From: Tangfeifania diversioriginum
Lineage (GTDB): Bacteria > Bacteroidota > Bacteroidia > Bacteroidales > Prolixibacteraceae
DNA length: 64,000 nucleotides
Direction: 5' to 3'
NCBI RefSeq assembly: GCF_900141875.1
Contig: NZ_FQZE01000006.1
Location: 120,776 to 184,775, forward strand
A program made the position numbers and the translations under genes. Of the stretch, positions 43,730 through 52,412 are shown one piece after another; position 1 is the stretch's first letter, and each line of letters begins with the position of its first letter. The notes beneath the pieces were generated by a model that saw only the letters and a list, made by a program, of their open reading frames with translations, ran no database searches and was not told the DNA's origin.

Positions 43730-44902
43730 CTACAATTTAATTTGTTTTTCAATGATTTTTAAATCCCGTTTACGGGTCGATAAAATCCGGATGTAATCTT
43801 TACAGTTTTCGGCATGAAGTTTATTTTCTTCTCCAAAAACGTGGTACGATTTTACGGCCCAGTCGATGGCTGCATCCAGGTAACCTTCCATTTCGGAGGC
43901 CAGCGCCATGTTAAACATACTTTTTGCTGCAATCCTATCGTTTTTATTCTCAATGTTGGCTTTCCAGATTGCAGCAGCCTCTAACCATTTTCCTTCTGAA
44001 ATGAATTTATCCGTTTTTCTTAACCCGGAATTTCCCGATTTGTAATACATCCGCTGAACCAGTTCCCAGTGGGGCACCAAAAATTCTGCAAAACTAATGG
44101 CTGATATTTGCGCTGCTTCTTTCAGGGCTTTTTCTCGTTGTGGCAGTTTTTGTAAAGATGCAAAGGCAGTGATTTCATCAGACTGCCACGAAATGGTGTC
44201 CACACGATTGTAAAAATACTGAAGTTCCTGGTCGGATAAATCATAAAAATTCCAGAAAGCCATATTAAAAACCAGATGGTAACTCTTATCAAGTTCAGGG
44301 TTGTAGCCAATACCATCGAGGCTGGAAAATAAATCAAACGACAATAGTATGTCGCACTGGGTTGTATCGGCAATTTGTTGTAATTTATTTTTTGAGTAAA
44401 GACCCAAGTCGGGGTCCAGTGTTATTTTGTTGGCAGCCAAACTGTCGGCAGGATAAGTGGTAAGAATGGAAGAAAGTTCGCGTGTTGAAAGGTTCCCCGG
44501 GGTTTCGTCCTCAGTTGTTAGCGAATCCGGTTTTATCAACTCATCTGAGAAGCGGGTTTCTTTATAGTTCCCAGGTTCAATATACACAATTGTATCAAAA
44601 AAATTCTGATACTTTAATGTCTCCAGAAATTCCCGGAAATAGATTTCGGATGCAATACTGTCAATGTTTGTTGTATCTCGCGCTGCAACCGATTCGATGG
44701 AGTATTCTGCAAACCACGGATTATACTGTGCATTGCTGTTGTTGTATCGCACGGCCACATTTTTATATTCAGGAGGAAAAACAATACTGGCGGGCACAAA
44801 AACTTCCAAGTCAATTGTTTGAATATTATTAAGCGTATTGCAGCCGGAAAGCAGCAACATTGCAGCTAAACCAGCTGACAGAAGCTTAACGCTGCTCTTC
44901 AT
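43730..44902 (-). CDS. Lipoprotein of unknown function, paralogue 3 (DUF6340-like)
   Basis: 390 aa. Lipobox Cys 21 (LLLSGC). N-terminal domain with VFPPEYKNVAVRYNN, a middle region QCDILLSFDLFS, and a C-terminal helical repeat unit KWLEAAAIWKANIENKNDRIAAKSMFN-type (TPR-like; only the pattern W..A..W is meant). It ends LDAAIDWAVKSYHVFGEEN. Third in a row of related lipoproteins; its ATG overlaps the stop of the preceding gene by 17 bp. Has a longer middle insert than its paralogues. Probably the family called DUF6340. Confidence 0.85.
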   Translation of the reverse strand: MKSSVKLLSAGLAAMLLLSGCNTLNNIQTIDLEVFVPASIVFPPEYKNVAVRYNNSNAQYNPWFAEYSIESVAARDTTNIDSIASEIYFREFLETLKYQNFFDTIVYIEPGNYKETRFSDELIKPDSLTTEDETPGNLSTRELSSILTTYPADSLAANKITLDPDLGLYSKNKLQQIADTTQCDILLSFDLFSSLDGIGYNPELDKSYHLVFNMAFWNFYDLSDQELQYFYNRVDTISWQSDEITAFASLQKLPQREKALKEAAQISAISFAEFLVPHWELVQRMYYKSGNSGLRKTDKFISEGKWLEAAAIWKANIENKNDRIAAKSMFNMALASEMEGYLDAAIDWAVKSYHVFGEENKLHAENCKDYIRILSTRKRDLKIIEKQIKL

Positions 44903-45929
44903 TTTCCGTTTGGTTTAATTTTTTGAAATCTTTTTTACGCGTTTCGAGCGCTTTCCGGTATGAACGAATCATGTCCAGCTCCTCCTGGTTGCGGTAACTC
45001 TTTGCCAATTTATAGGCCGCTTCTAACCACTCTTCAGCCAAAGGAATATTATCTTTCAGTTCGTAGGCCAGCGCCATGTTGTAGCGGGCATTGATGGCAA
45101 GCTTTCCATTTTTATCATCGGCGTATTTTTCCCACAGCGCAATGGCTTGATCCCATTTTCCTTCTTCAAAATAGAGAGCAGCCTGTTCAAAGTCGGGTAG
45201 CGGCGGAACTGAATAAATGCGGTTAACCGTTTCCCATGACGCGTGAAACCGTTTGGCGTAATTTTCGCCTGCCAGTGCCGATGCCATTTGCAAGGCCTGC
45301 AGCCTGGGCGGCGGATTGTACCCTTTCTGGTAATTGCCCTGATTGTCGTAGCCGTTCCAGAAAACTGTATCAATAATTGTTTTTCGTTCAATAAGCCGTT
45401 CCCTGGCCGGATCGTAAATTCCCCACACCGCAGCGGTAATTACCTCGTTCGATTCCGGTATTTCAAAATTTTCAGGATAAGAGGCAAAAAAGTAGGAGAA
45501 TGTTTCCAGTGCGATAAGTAAATCAGATTGGGTGGTGCCGGCAATTTTTTGGGTAAGTTCACCGGGCAACTCAGGCAAATGTTCTCCCGTGTGACGTTCA
45601 AACGAGCTATATGGAAACAGATGAACCTGTTGAAATGTATTGCTGCTTTTCAATTCTCTTGCCAATCCGTTCAGGCAGGAATAAACCATAATGCTGTCCA
45701 GCCCGTCGGGGTCGTTTTTTGTTTTTACCAGCCGGTAGTTGTTTTTGTAGAAATGCTGAAGGGTATCGTTGGGGTATTTAAAATTACGGTAAATTAGTGC
45801 CACGCTGTTTGCCGCAGGCGGAACAGCTGCCTCACCGGGTTTGTAAACATCTATAGGATATTCTTTATAAACCGTGCATGACGTAAACAAAACCAACAGT
45901 GAAATTATGGGCAATAAAAGGCGGTTCAT
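44886..45929 (-). CDS. Lipoprotein of unknown function, paralogue 2 (DUF6340-like)
   Basis: 347 aa. Lipobox Cys 18 (LVLFTSC). Same layout as its neighbours: N-terminal ANSVALIYRNFKYPND, a middle TQSDLLIALETFSYFF, then VWGIYDPARERLIERKTIIDTVFW. The C-terminal TPR-like unit includes KWDQAIALWEKYAD, AINARYNMALAYELKDNIPLA. Basic C-terminus RKKDFKKLNQ. Starts 2 bp after the upstream paralogue stops; operon member. Confidence 0.85.
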   Translation of the reverse strand: MNRLLLPIISLLVLFTSCTVYKEYPIDVYKPGEAAVPPAANSVALIYRNFKYPNDTLQHFYKNNYRLVKTKNDPDGLDSIMVYSCLNGLARELKSSNTFQQVHLFPYSSFERHTGEHLPELPGELTQKIAGTTQSDLLIALETFSYFFASYPENFEIPESNEVITAAVWGIYDPARERLIERKTIIDTVFWNGYDNQGNYQKGYNPPPRLQALQMASALAGENYAKRFHASWETVNRIYSVPPLPDFEQAALYFEEGKWDQAIALWEKYADDKNGKLAINARYNMALAYELKDNIPLAEEWLEAAYKLAKSYRNQEELDMIRSYRKALETRKKDFKKLNQTENEEQR

Positions 45930-45931
45930 AG

Positions 45932-46984
45932 TTATTTGTTTTTTAGTTCGCTTTTTCTTCTTTCCAGAATTTGTAAGTATTCATACGTAATTGGGCGGTA
46001 CATGGTGTTGTACGATTTTAGTGCCCACGAAACAGCAGCGTTTAAATCGCCCAGAATTTCGTTACCGACGGCGATATTGTATTGCGCTTTACTTCGTAAT
46101 GTTTTTGAACCGGCATTTTCGCTGATCTCTTTCCACAAGGCAATGGCCGTTTGCCAGTCGCCAGAGTTTGCCAGCTGCGTGGCTTGCTTCATTTCAGTAT
46201 TTCCCTTGATGAAAAAGTTGCGTTGTTCAGTGAACCAAATCATCGAAATTTTTTCTGAAAAATCGAGGGCAATGGAAATTCCGGCCTCGGTAAGTGCTTG
46301 TTTAACCGGTGTAAATTTAGTGAAGAGGTTTCTGGTCGATACGTCGGTATCTTCCCAGTAGAGCGTGTCGCGCAGGAATTCACGCATTAAAACTTTTTCC
46401 TGTGCCGGATCATAAACCCTGAAAAGTGCTTCGTACATGATTTGCATTTGCGCAGTGGCTGCCGAGAAAAATCCATCCTGAAAGGGGTCGAAATAGGATT
46501 CACTTCCGTAATCGGTTACCACCCTGGTTTTGAGGTGGTCGAGCGAAAGCACTGCATCGGTTTCAAAAGTTTGTGCAAGATTTTTTATCGTGTCCCAGGG
46601 CAGCGGAAGTCCGAAGAACGAACTCCTTTGCGGGGGCAAAAACCTGTTTTCAGGAATGACATAATCGTATCTTCCCGATTCAAACAGAAGTTCACCCAAA
46701 GCTTTCATCGTGGTGTCTGCCATTTGAAAGTCGTAAACAACAGTGTCGTAGCGGAAATTTTTTTCGTAGAATATATTTTGAAGTGAATCGGACGAGAGAT
46801 CGGAATAGTTATTATCGACTGCCTGTGTTACAATGGTAAGGCTTTGGATGTTTGCCGGAAGATTTTTGGGAGCCGGTTCGGGTATTTCAATCAGCAACGA
46901 CTGGGTGGAAACACATGAATAACCGAGTATCAAAAAAATCAATACTGTTAAGTAGTTTCCTGTTTTGCTGAATTTTTTTTTCAT
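45932..46984 (-). CDS. Lipoprotein of unknown function, paralogue 1 (DUF6340-like)
   Basis: 350 aa. Signal ending ILGYSC (lipobox Cys 24). N-terminal IQSLTIVTQAVDNNYSD, middle FETDAVLSLDHLKT, then ALFRVYDPAQEKVLMREFLRDTLYW. The C-terminal TPR-like unit (DWQTAIALWKEISEN, RSKAQYNIAVGNEILGDLNA) and basic end ERRKSELKNK match the two paralogues. First of the three; 15 bp downstream of the VWA-like membrane protein gene, so all four likely form one transcript. Confidence 0.85.
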   Translation of the reverse strand: MKKKFSKTGNYLTVLIFLILGYSCVSTQSLLIEIPEPAPKNLPANIQSLTIVTQAVDNNYSDLSSDSLQNIFYEKNFRYDTVVYDFQMADTTMKALGELLFESGRYDYVIPENRFLPPQRSSFFGLPLPWDTIKNLAQTFETDAVLSLDHLKTRVVTDYGSESYFDPFQDGFFSAATAQMQIMYEALFRVYDPAQEKVLMREFLRDTLYWEDTDVSTRNLFTKFTPVKQALTEAGISIALDFSEKISMIWFTEQRNFFIKGNTEMKQATQLANSGDWQTAIALWKEISENAGSKTLRSKAQYNIAVGNEILGDLNAAVSWALKSYNTMYRPITYEYLQILERRKSELKNK

Positions 46985-46999
46985 TGTCTAAAGCCTCAA

Positions 47000-49087
47000 T
47001 TAGTAAATTCCCCAGTATTTTCTCAAAAACCATTCCACGCTCAGCAGCAGTAAAAAAACAAAGAACAGCCAGCGCAGGTTTAGCAATTCGTTTACCATTT
47101 CCTGAAAATAGCTGACAGGTTTAAACTGGTTACTGTTCTCAATTTCATCAACCAGCTGACTGGCCTGGCCGGGAAGGAAAAAGTTACCGCCGCTTTGTGA
47201 AGCCAGTTGATACAACATGCGGTGGTTGGCCCGGGTAACAACGTTTTCGAGGTTAACAGCGGTCACCGCAAAACTTCTTGTTTCGGTATAGGTTTCGTCA
47301 CCAATGGTTACCTCCGATGTGAAATTGTAATTGCCTACCGGCAGCTTTCCGGCATTAAGTGTGTAGCTGTCGCCCTGCACGTCAAACGTGAAATGAAACT
47401 CTTCTCCCGTATCGTTAACAATATCTATGTTGACTTCTTCGGTTGTAATTCGCTCAAACGCATCGTTATACACTTCGGCTTTTAAAACAATATCGTCAAT
47501 CTCGGCATAAACCGGCTGGAAATCAATCATGAAATTATCTTCATTTTCGCGAAGTGCCAGGTATTGCACCAGCTGGTTAATTAGTTCATTAAACTCATCG
47601 TGTGTTTGGTTGAAATAGTAGTTGTAAAGCCTCCAGCGCCAGATTCCCTCACCAAAAATATAGCCGGTTTTCCGGCCGTTTAAAGTGCCTGTTGCAATCA
47701 GCGGTTTCGATGTTTCAATGTTTTTTACTTTTTGATAGAGCAACGGTGTAAATCCCGGCTCAAGATTGTAATTTGCAAAAGGTACGAGCAGCGGCGGAAA
47801 GCGTAGAACAACCTCCCTGAAATTTTCGCTAATTGAGAAGGTGCCGTAAGCAGGATTGACAATTGCCTGGGTTTCCTCCGGCGAGCCGGCCATGGGGTTT
47901 ATTTCAACACCTGTTGCCAGTGTGTTTAACTGGGGCAGAAATGTTTTGTTGCCCACTATAAACAGCAGCGGTACCCGGCTGTTCCGCGATTCAGAGATAA
48001 TGTCGGCCATTGAAATGCCCGAACTGGGAAGCTGATTTAATACCACGAGGTTAAAATCGGACAGATTTGCAGGGTAGGGTTCTTCCGAAAATAGGGATAC
48101 TTCGTAGGATTGTTGTTGTTCCAGTGTGCTTTTTATCGCTCCGTTATCGGGATGCGGCCCTTCGGAAAGAATCAGTATTTTTTGTTTGTTCTCCAAAACA
48201 TTCACCACAAAACCAGCCGAATTGTTTTCTGTGTTGCGTTCATTTTCAGTTGTTTCAATTGTGGCGGTAAAATGTTTCAGTCCGGGGTCGCCCGAGTCGA
48301 GTATAAACTGGTGCGAAAAGAAATAATCGTTGTTGGGTGGGGTGATGACCGTTTCGGCCAGTTTTTCATTATCCTGAAAAACCGAGAGTTTTAACGGCTG
48401 CCCGGCCAGTTTTGAAAAACGGGTATCGAGTTCAACCGGAAAGCGGTTGCCTGAAAAAGAAGTCCGGTTTACCTTCACATCCTGAATCCGGGCATCGGCA
48501 ACCACGGTAGTATCTCCCATCCCAATTGTGTACACAGGATAAGTAATTTCATCGGTCATGTTCACCGGGTTCATTCCCTGGTTGTAAATTCCGTCGCCGG
48601 CAATGACTACAGCGCCAATATTTTCATTAAAATGATTGTTGCTGATGGTAGTTAAAAGCTCGCTGTAATCGGATTTCTTTTCAGCAAAATTCAGGTCACC
48701 GTCCAGTTTGATGTCCTGCCCGAAAGTGTAGTTTACAACAGTATATTGGTCGCCTAACTCGCTTTCGACAAGTTCTTTGATTTCGTTAACCGACTGGGCA
48801 GCAGTTGCTGAATCGGCATCGGCAATTACCGACCCGGAATTATCCCACGCTGCAATCACAATCGGGTTTTGAACAATGCGTTTCAGGTTTTTTATAAATG
48901 GCGACAACAGCAAAAAGGCAATCAGAAAAAAGGAGATGAACCGCAAAACCATTAAAATGCGAACTTGGGTTTTGGTTAGCTCCCTGTTATCTTTGTTTTT
49001 AAAATAAAGTATAGAAACGATGCCGACAGCTGCAATTAGTATAGCCAGCAATATAAAAAACCAATAATTTGTGCCAAATGAAATCAA
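47000..49087 (-). CDS. Large membrane protein with VWA-like and amidotransferase-like regions
   Basis: 695 aa. Two N-terminal TM helices (about 8-28 and 43-63) and one at the C-terminus (LLNLRWLFFVFLLLLSVEWFL). Residues about 75-195 are VWA-like with a DxSxS motif (VIAAWDNSGSV) and VVIAGDGIYNQG. Next come Ig-like strands (FPVELDTRFSKLAGQP), a GATase1/flavodoxin-like region (KILILSEGPHPDNGAIKS, LVVLNQLPSS) and a second beta-rich part. Resembles BatA-type aerotolerance proteins and related Bacteroidota proteins. Start is TTG 49087; no ATG is available before the first helix, and TATATTTA at 49122-49115 fits as its promoter. Confidence 0.8.
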   Translation of the reverse strand: MISFGTNYWFFILLAILIAAVGIVSILYFKNKDNRELTKTQVRILMVLRFISFFLIAFLLLSPFIKNLKRIVQNPIVIAAWDNSGSVIADADSATAAQSVNEIKELVESELGDQYTVVNYTFGQDIKLDGDLNFAEKKSDYSELLTTISNNHFNENIGAVVIAGDGIYNQGMNPVNMTDEITYPVYTIGMGDTTVVADARIQDVKVNRTSFSGNRFPVELDTRFSKLAGQPLKLSVFQDNEKLAETVITPPNNDYFFSHQFILDSGDPGLKHFTATIETTENERNTENNSAGFVVNVLENKQKILILSEGPHPDNGAIKSTLEQQQSYEVSLFSEEPYPANLSDFNLVVLNQLPSSGISMADIISESRNSRVPLLFIVGNKTFLPQLNTLATGVEINPMAGSPEETQAIVNPAYGTFSISENFREVVLRFPPLLVPFANYNLEPGFTPLLYQKVKNIETSKPLIATGTLNGRKTGYIFGEGIWRWRLYNYYFNQTHDEFNELINQLVQYLALRENEDNFMIDFQPVYAEIDDIVLKAEVYNDAFERITTEEVNIDIVNDTGEEFHFTFDVQGDSYTLNAGKLPVGNYNFTSEVTIGDETYTETRSFAVTAVNLENVVTRANHRMLYQLASQSGGNFFLPGQASQLVDEIENSNQFKPVSYFQEMVNELLNLRWLFFVFLLLLSVEWFLRKYWGIY

Positions 49088-49140
49088 TGTATTACCCCCT
49101 TCTTTTTACGACCGTAAATATACAGAACTCCTTTTTTAAT

Positions 49141-49257
49141 ATGCTGATTAATGCTTATAATTACATAAACCGCCTGCAAAACCTTGAAGCCGGTCAGGTT
49201 ATCTCTGTTGACATCATCAGGGATGAGGAAGAAAAAGTCCTGCTGATTCAGCTTTAA
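49141..49257 (+). pseudogene. PDZ-domain remnant
   Basis: 38 codons on the + strand: NAYNYINRLQNLEAGQVISV followed by DIIRDEEEKVLLIQL and a stop. This is the pattern of the second half of a PDZ domain as found at the C-terminus of Bacteroidota proteases (..aYdYi..L..l.pGq.v.v.i.RDg....l.iqL). The first half and the enzyme part are missing; upstream codons look noncoding. Inferred: tail of a deleted gene, now inside the promoter region of the minus-strand VWA-like gene. Confidence 0.45.
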
Positions 49258-49301
49258 CTGAGATAACAAGAAAACTCTAAGGGAGTTAAAAATACAGGGT
49301 T

Positions 49302-50426
49302 TTAAGAAGTATGTTTAACTATTTTTCCTTCCGCTGGCATTTTTACATGCTTTATTCGTAAAATCATGGATGGTACAAACGAAAGGAAAATACCAAATAA
49401 AAAAATTGCTAAAAACTGAAAGGTTACATTCAGCATTAAATTGTTTAGCAGCAAAGCAAAACCCATCAAAAATATATTTGCAATTATTATGATAATGGTC
49501 ACTTTCAGGTGGCTGGGAACCAAGGCAAGTAACCGGTGGTGAATATGATTATTGTCGGGATGAAATGGTGATTTTTTATTCCAAAGCCTGATGGTAATTA
49601 CCCGAAAAGTATCGATTAACGGAACCATAACCAGGGAAAAGGAGACTGCCGGTGCCGCAACTACTGAGTATTGCCCGGTTTTTATTATATTAAATTCATT
49701 GAATTTTATGATTATTGCTGAAATTATTAGTCCAATAACCAACGACCCGGCATCCCCCATAAAGAGTTTATTTCTTTTACCGAATACATTAAAAAGGAAG
49801 AACCCCATAAGGCTGCCTGTCAGTGCGAAAGACATAATTGCAAATTGAAATTGACCGACAATAAAAAACCACCACCCAAAAAGCGATGATGCAAATATGG
49901 CTAACCCGCTGCCAAGTCCGTCAATGCCGTCAATAAGGTTATAGGCATTAACAATGGCGAGAATTATAAAGAGGGTCAGTAAAACTCCAATAGCACTGTG
50001 GATTTGGTAAACTCCAAAGATACCATGAAGATTTGTAATTTGCAGATTTCCTAATAAAATTAGCAACATGGCTGCAAATAGCTGAACCACAATTTTTTTC
50101 CTTGCCGAAATAGCCAGTAGATCATCCTTCAATCCAATAAAGAACATAAGGATTATGGAGGCAACAATGTATTTGAGCGATTCAAAACTGTAACCGTTAG
50201 TAGCAATAATAGTACTTAGTACAAATCCTATGAAAATTGCAACACCCCCTAAAGGTGGGGTGGGCGTTGTGTGAATTTTTCTGTTGTTAATAGTGTCAAA
50301 AAGTTTTTTCTCTCTTGCAACTCTTAAAATTGGGGGAATAGAAATAATGACCAGCATAAAGCTCAGAAAAACAGCTAACAGAATTAAAAAAAATTCCATG
50401 TTCATGTTTGGATTTTGTATATTCAA
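49302..50426 (-). CDS. WecA/MraY-type polyprenyl-phosphate phosphosugar transferase
   Basis: 374 aa, about 10-11 TM helices. Motifs: FIGLKDDLLAIS (DD pair), NAYNLIDGIDGLGSG, KLFMGDAGSLVIG and the HPDNNHIHHRLL loop, which follow the undecaprenyl-phosphate GlcNAc-1-phosphate transferase pattern rather than true MraY. It starts cell-surface polysaccharide or O-antigen synthesis at the inner membrane. Possible starts are 50426 or an ATG seven to nine codons later (MNMEFFLILL). No glycosyltransferase cluster adjoins it. Confidence 0.88.
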   Translation of the reverse strand: MNIQNPNMNMEFFLILLAVFLSFMLVIISIPPILRVAREKKLFDTINNRKIHTTPTPPLGGVAIFIGFVLSTIIATNGYSFESLKYIVASIILMFFIGLKDDLLAISARKKIVVQLFAAMLLILLGNLQITNLHGIFGVYQIHSAIGVLLTLFIILAIVNAYNLIDGIDGLGSGLAIFASSLFGWWFFIVGQFQFAIMSFALTGSLMGFFLFNVFGKRNKLFMGDAGSLVIGLIISAIIIKFNEFNIIKTGQYSVVAAPAVSFSLVMVPLIDTFRVITIRLWNKKSPFHPDNNHIHHRLLALVPSHLKVTIIIIIANIFLMGFALLLNNLMLNVTFQFLAIFLFGIFLSFVPSMILRIKHVKMPAEGKIVKHTS

Positions 50427-50607
50427 AGAACAAATATATTAATAAAAGTTAAAACTTTTGAATATAGGATTTAAAATATGACCCAATGTTTATTGAATAT
50501 TTTTTTAAAATCAAGTTTAAATCAGTATTGTTTTTAAGTTTTATGTTTTATAAAGAACCTGATTTTCATAATGATTTTGTACTTTTATTCCCAAATTTTA
50601 AATAATT

Positions 50608-51735
50608 ATGAAGATACTGTCACTATTAATTTTGGTTACATCTTTTGCCGCGTGCTCCGGTACTACTGAAAATGAAATTGATATGCCTTATTCAAAAGCT
50701 GATTTCGAAGGAATTATTGATGGAGAAACTACCCGGATGTTTAAAATGGAGAACAAGAACGGGATGGTTGTTACACTAACCAATTACGGAGCGAAAATTA
50801 TTTCGGTTTATGTTCCGGATAAAAATGGAATTTTTAATGATGTGTTGCTGGGGTTCAATTCCATTGAAGATTACCAGCGTTACGGTGCAAGTCATGGCGC
50901 AGTGGTTGGACCGTTTGCCAATCGCATTGCCAATGCGCAATTCACCATTGGTGAAGAAACCTATCAGTTGCCGGTAAATAATGGCGAGGCCTGTTTGCAC
51001 TCGGGGCCCGACAGCTGGTATCGCAAAGTGTGGAACTACGAAAAAAACGGAAATGTGGCTACATTCTCACTCAAAAGCCCCGACGGTGAATTTGGCTTTC
51101 CCGGGAATAAAACCGTAAAAGTGACTTACACGCTTACTGATGATAATGAATTGAAACTCGACTATGAAGTTTCTACCGATAAAGCCTGCCATATCAATGT
51201 GACCAACCATAGCTATTTCAACTTGAAAGGCGAAGGGAACGGGAAAATCCTCGACCACGTGCTGGTTATAAATGCCGACAAATCGACACCTGTTGTGGAT
51301 GAGAGCATGATTCCTACCGGTGAGATTGCAGACATTAAAGGAACCCCGCTCGATTTTACTTCTCCGCACACCATTGGAGAACGTATTGATGCGGATTATC
51401 CTCAGCTTAATTACGGAGCCGGTTACGATTTCAATTATGTGATTAACAAGCAGCCGGGCGAACTGGCTTTTGCCGCCAGCGCTTTTGAACCCGAAAGCGG
51501 GAGGTACATGGAAGTTTTTACTACCGAACCGGGTGTACAACTTTACACTGGAAATCATTTGCAGGGTACTGAAATTGGAAACAGCGGGGTGGCTTACACC
51601 AAACGTACCGGTTTTTGCCTCGAAACTCAACATTTCCCCGACAGTCCAAATCAGCCGGATTTTCCTTCAACTTTACTTCAACCGGGCAAAGTTTTTAAAT
51701 CGACTACCATCTATAAATTTTCGGTGAAAGAGTAA
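50608..51735 (+). CDS. Aldose 1-epimerase, lipoprotein form
   Basis: 375 aa. Lipobox Cys 16 (SFAAC), so anchored in the envelope, unlike the cytoplasmic galM at 19.4 kb. GalM landmarks are intact: GPFANRIANAQFTIG, NNGEACLHSGPDSWYRKVW, INVTNHSYFNLKGEGNG (His), GAGYDFNYVI, PGVQLYTGNHL and FCLETQHFPDSPNQPDFPS (Glu). It would mutarotate sugars released in the periplasm before import. Monocistronic, terminated at 51.77 kb. Confidence 0.94.
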   Translation: MKILSLLILVTSFAACSGTTENEIDMPYSKADFEGIIDGETTRMFKMENKNGMVVTLTNYGAKIISVYVPDKNGIFNDVLLGFNSIEDYQRYGASHGAVVGPFANRIANAQFTIGEETYQLPVNNGEACLHSGPDSWYRKVWNYEKNGNVATFSLKSPDGEFGFPGNKTVKVTYTLTDDNELKLDYEVSTDKACHINVTNHSYFNLKGEGNGKILDHVLVINADKSTPVVDESMIPTGEIADIKGTPLDFTSPHTIGERIDADYPQLNYGAGYDFNYVINKQPGELAFAASAFEPESGRYMEVFTTEPGVQLYTGNHLQGTEIGNSGVAYTKRTGFCLETQHFPDSPNQPDFPSTLLQPGKVFKSTTIYKFSVKE

Positions 51736-51765
51736 CCAGTGAATTAAATATTGACGGAGATTTGT

Positions 51766-51806
51766 CACAATTGTTAAAGCGAAAAGGCTAACGATTGTGG
51801 CTTTTT
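51766..51806 (+). terminator. Terminator after the lipoprotein epimerase
   Basis: CACAATTGTTA (51766-51776) pairs with TAACGATTGTG (51789-51799, one wobble), followed by GCTTTTTTT. Confidence 0.75.
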
Positions 51807-51902
51807 TTATGATGTTCCTGAAAAATCAGAATACGTATTTGGCAATAATACAGCTAACTTTGGGTTTTCTTTCAGTAAATTTGAAAGTATAAAGTGTAAA
51901 TT

Positions 51903-52412
51903 TTGAAGAAACACAGAATCGATGCAAAAACCTGGTTTAAGGATATTTTCAATGCAAACTATGAATATATCCGGAACTACTTGTATTACCTTTCGGGTGA
52001 TATGGAGTTTGCTGAGGATTTGGTGCAGGATGTGTTTCTTCGGCTTTGGGAAAAACAGGCTGACGTGAAAGAGGAAACTGTCAGTGCTTTTTTATTTACC
52101 ATTGCAAAAAATAATTTTCTGAAAAGCAGACGCCGGGTGAAAAATGAATTGAAATTCCGGTCGGCTTTTTTTGATAATACTGAAAACAAATCGCCGGAAT
52201 ATATTATGGAAATGAAAGAGTTTGATCAAAAGCTGCAGCAGGTTATTTCAGAAATCCCTGAAAAAAGCAGAACGGTTTTTCTTATGCACCGGATTGACGG
52301 AATGTCGTACAGTGAAATAGCCGGTAATTTGCAGCTTAGTGTGAAAGCGGTTGAAAAACGAATGAGCAGGGCGTTAGCTGTTCTGAATGAAAAACTGGGC
52401 AAGAAAATTTAA
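51903..52412 (+). CDS. ECF RNA polymerase sigma factor
   Basis: 169 aa, start TTG 51903 (the next ATG would remove most of region 2). Sigma region 2 at about 15-80 (NYLYYLSGDMEFAEDLVQDV, FLRLWEK), region 4 at about 110-165 (QQVISEIPEKSRTVFLMHRI, MSYSEIAGNLQLSVKAVEKR, MSRALAVL). Possible -7 boxes TAACTTTG (51855) and TAAATTTG (51876). It overlaps the receptor gene by 26 bp. Presumably held inactive by the FecR protein two genes on. Confidence 0.93.
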   Translation: MKKHRIDAKTWFKDIFNANYEYIRNYLYYLSGDMEFAEDLVQDVFLRLWEKQADVKEETVSAFLFTIAKNNFLKSRRRVKNELKFRSAFFDNTENKSPEYIMEMKEFDQKLQQVISEIPEKSRTVFLMHRIDGMSYSEIAGNLQLSVKAVEKRMSRALAVLNEKLGKKI

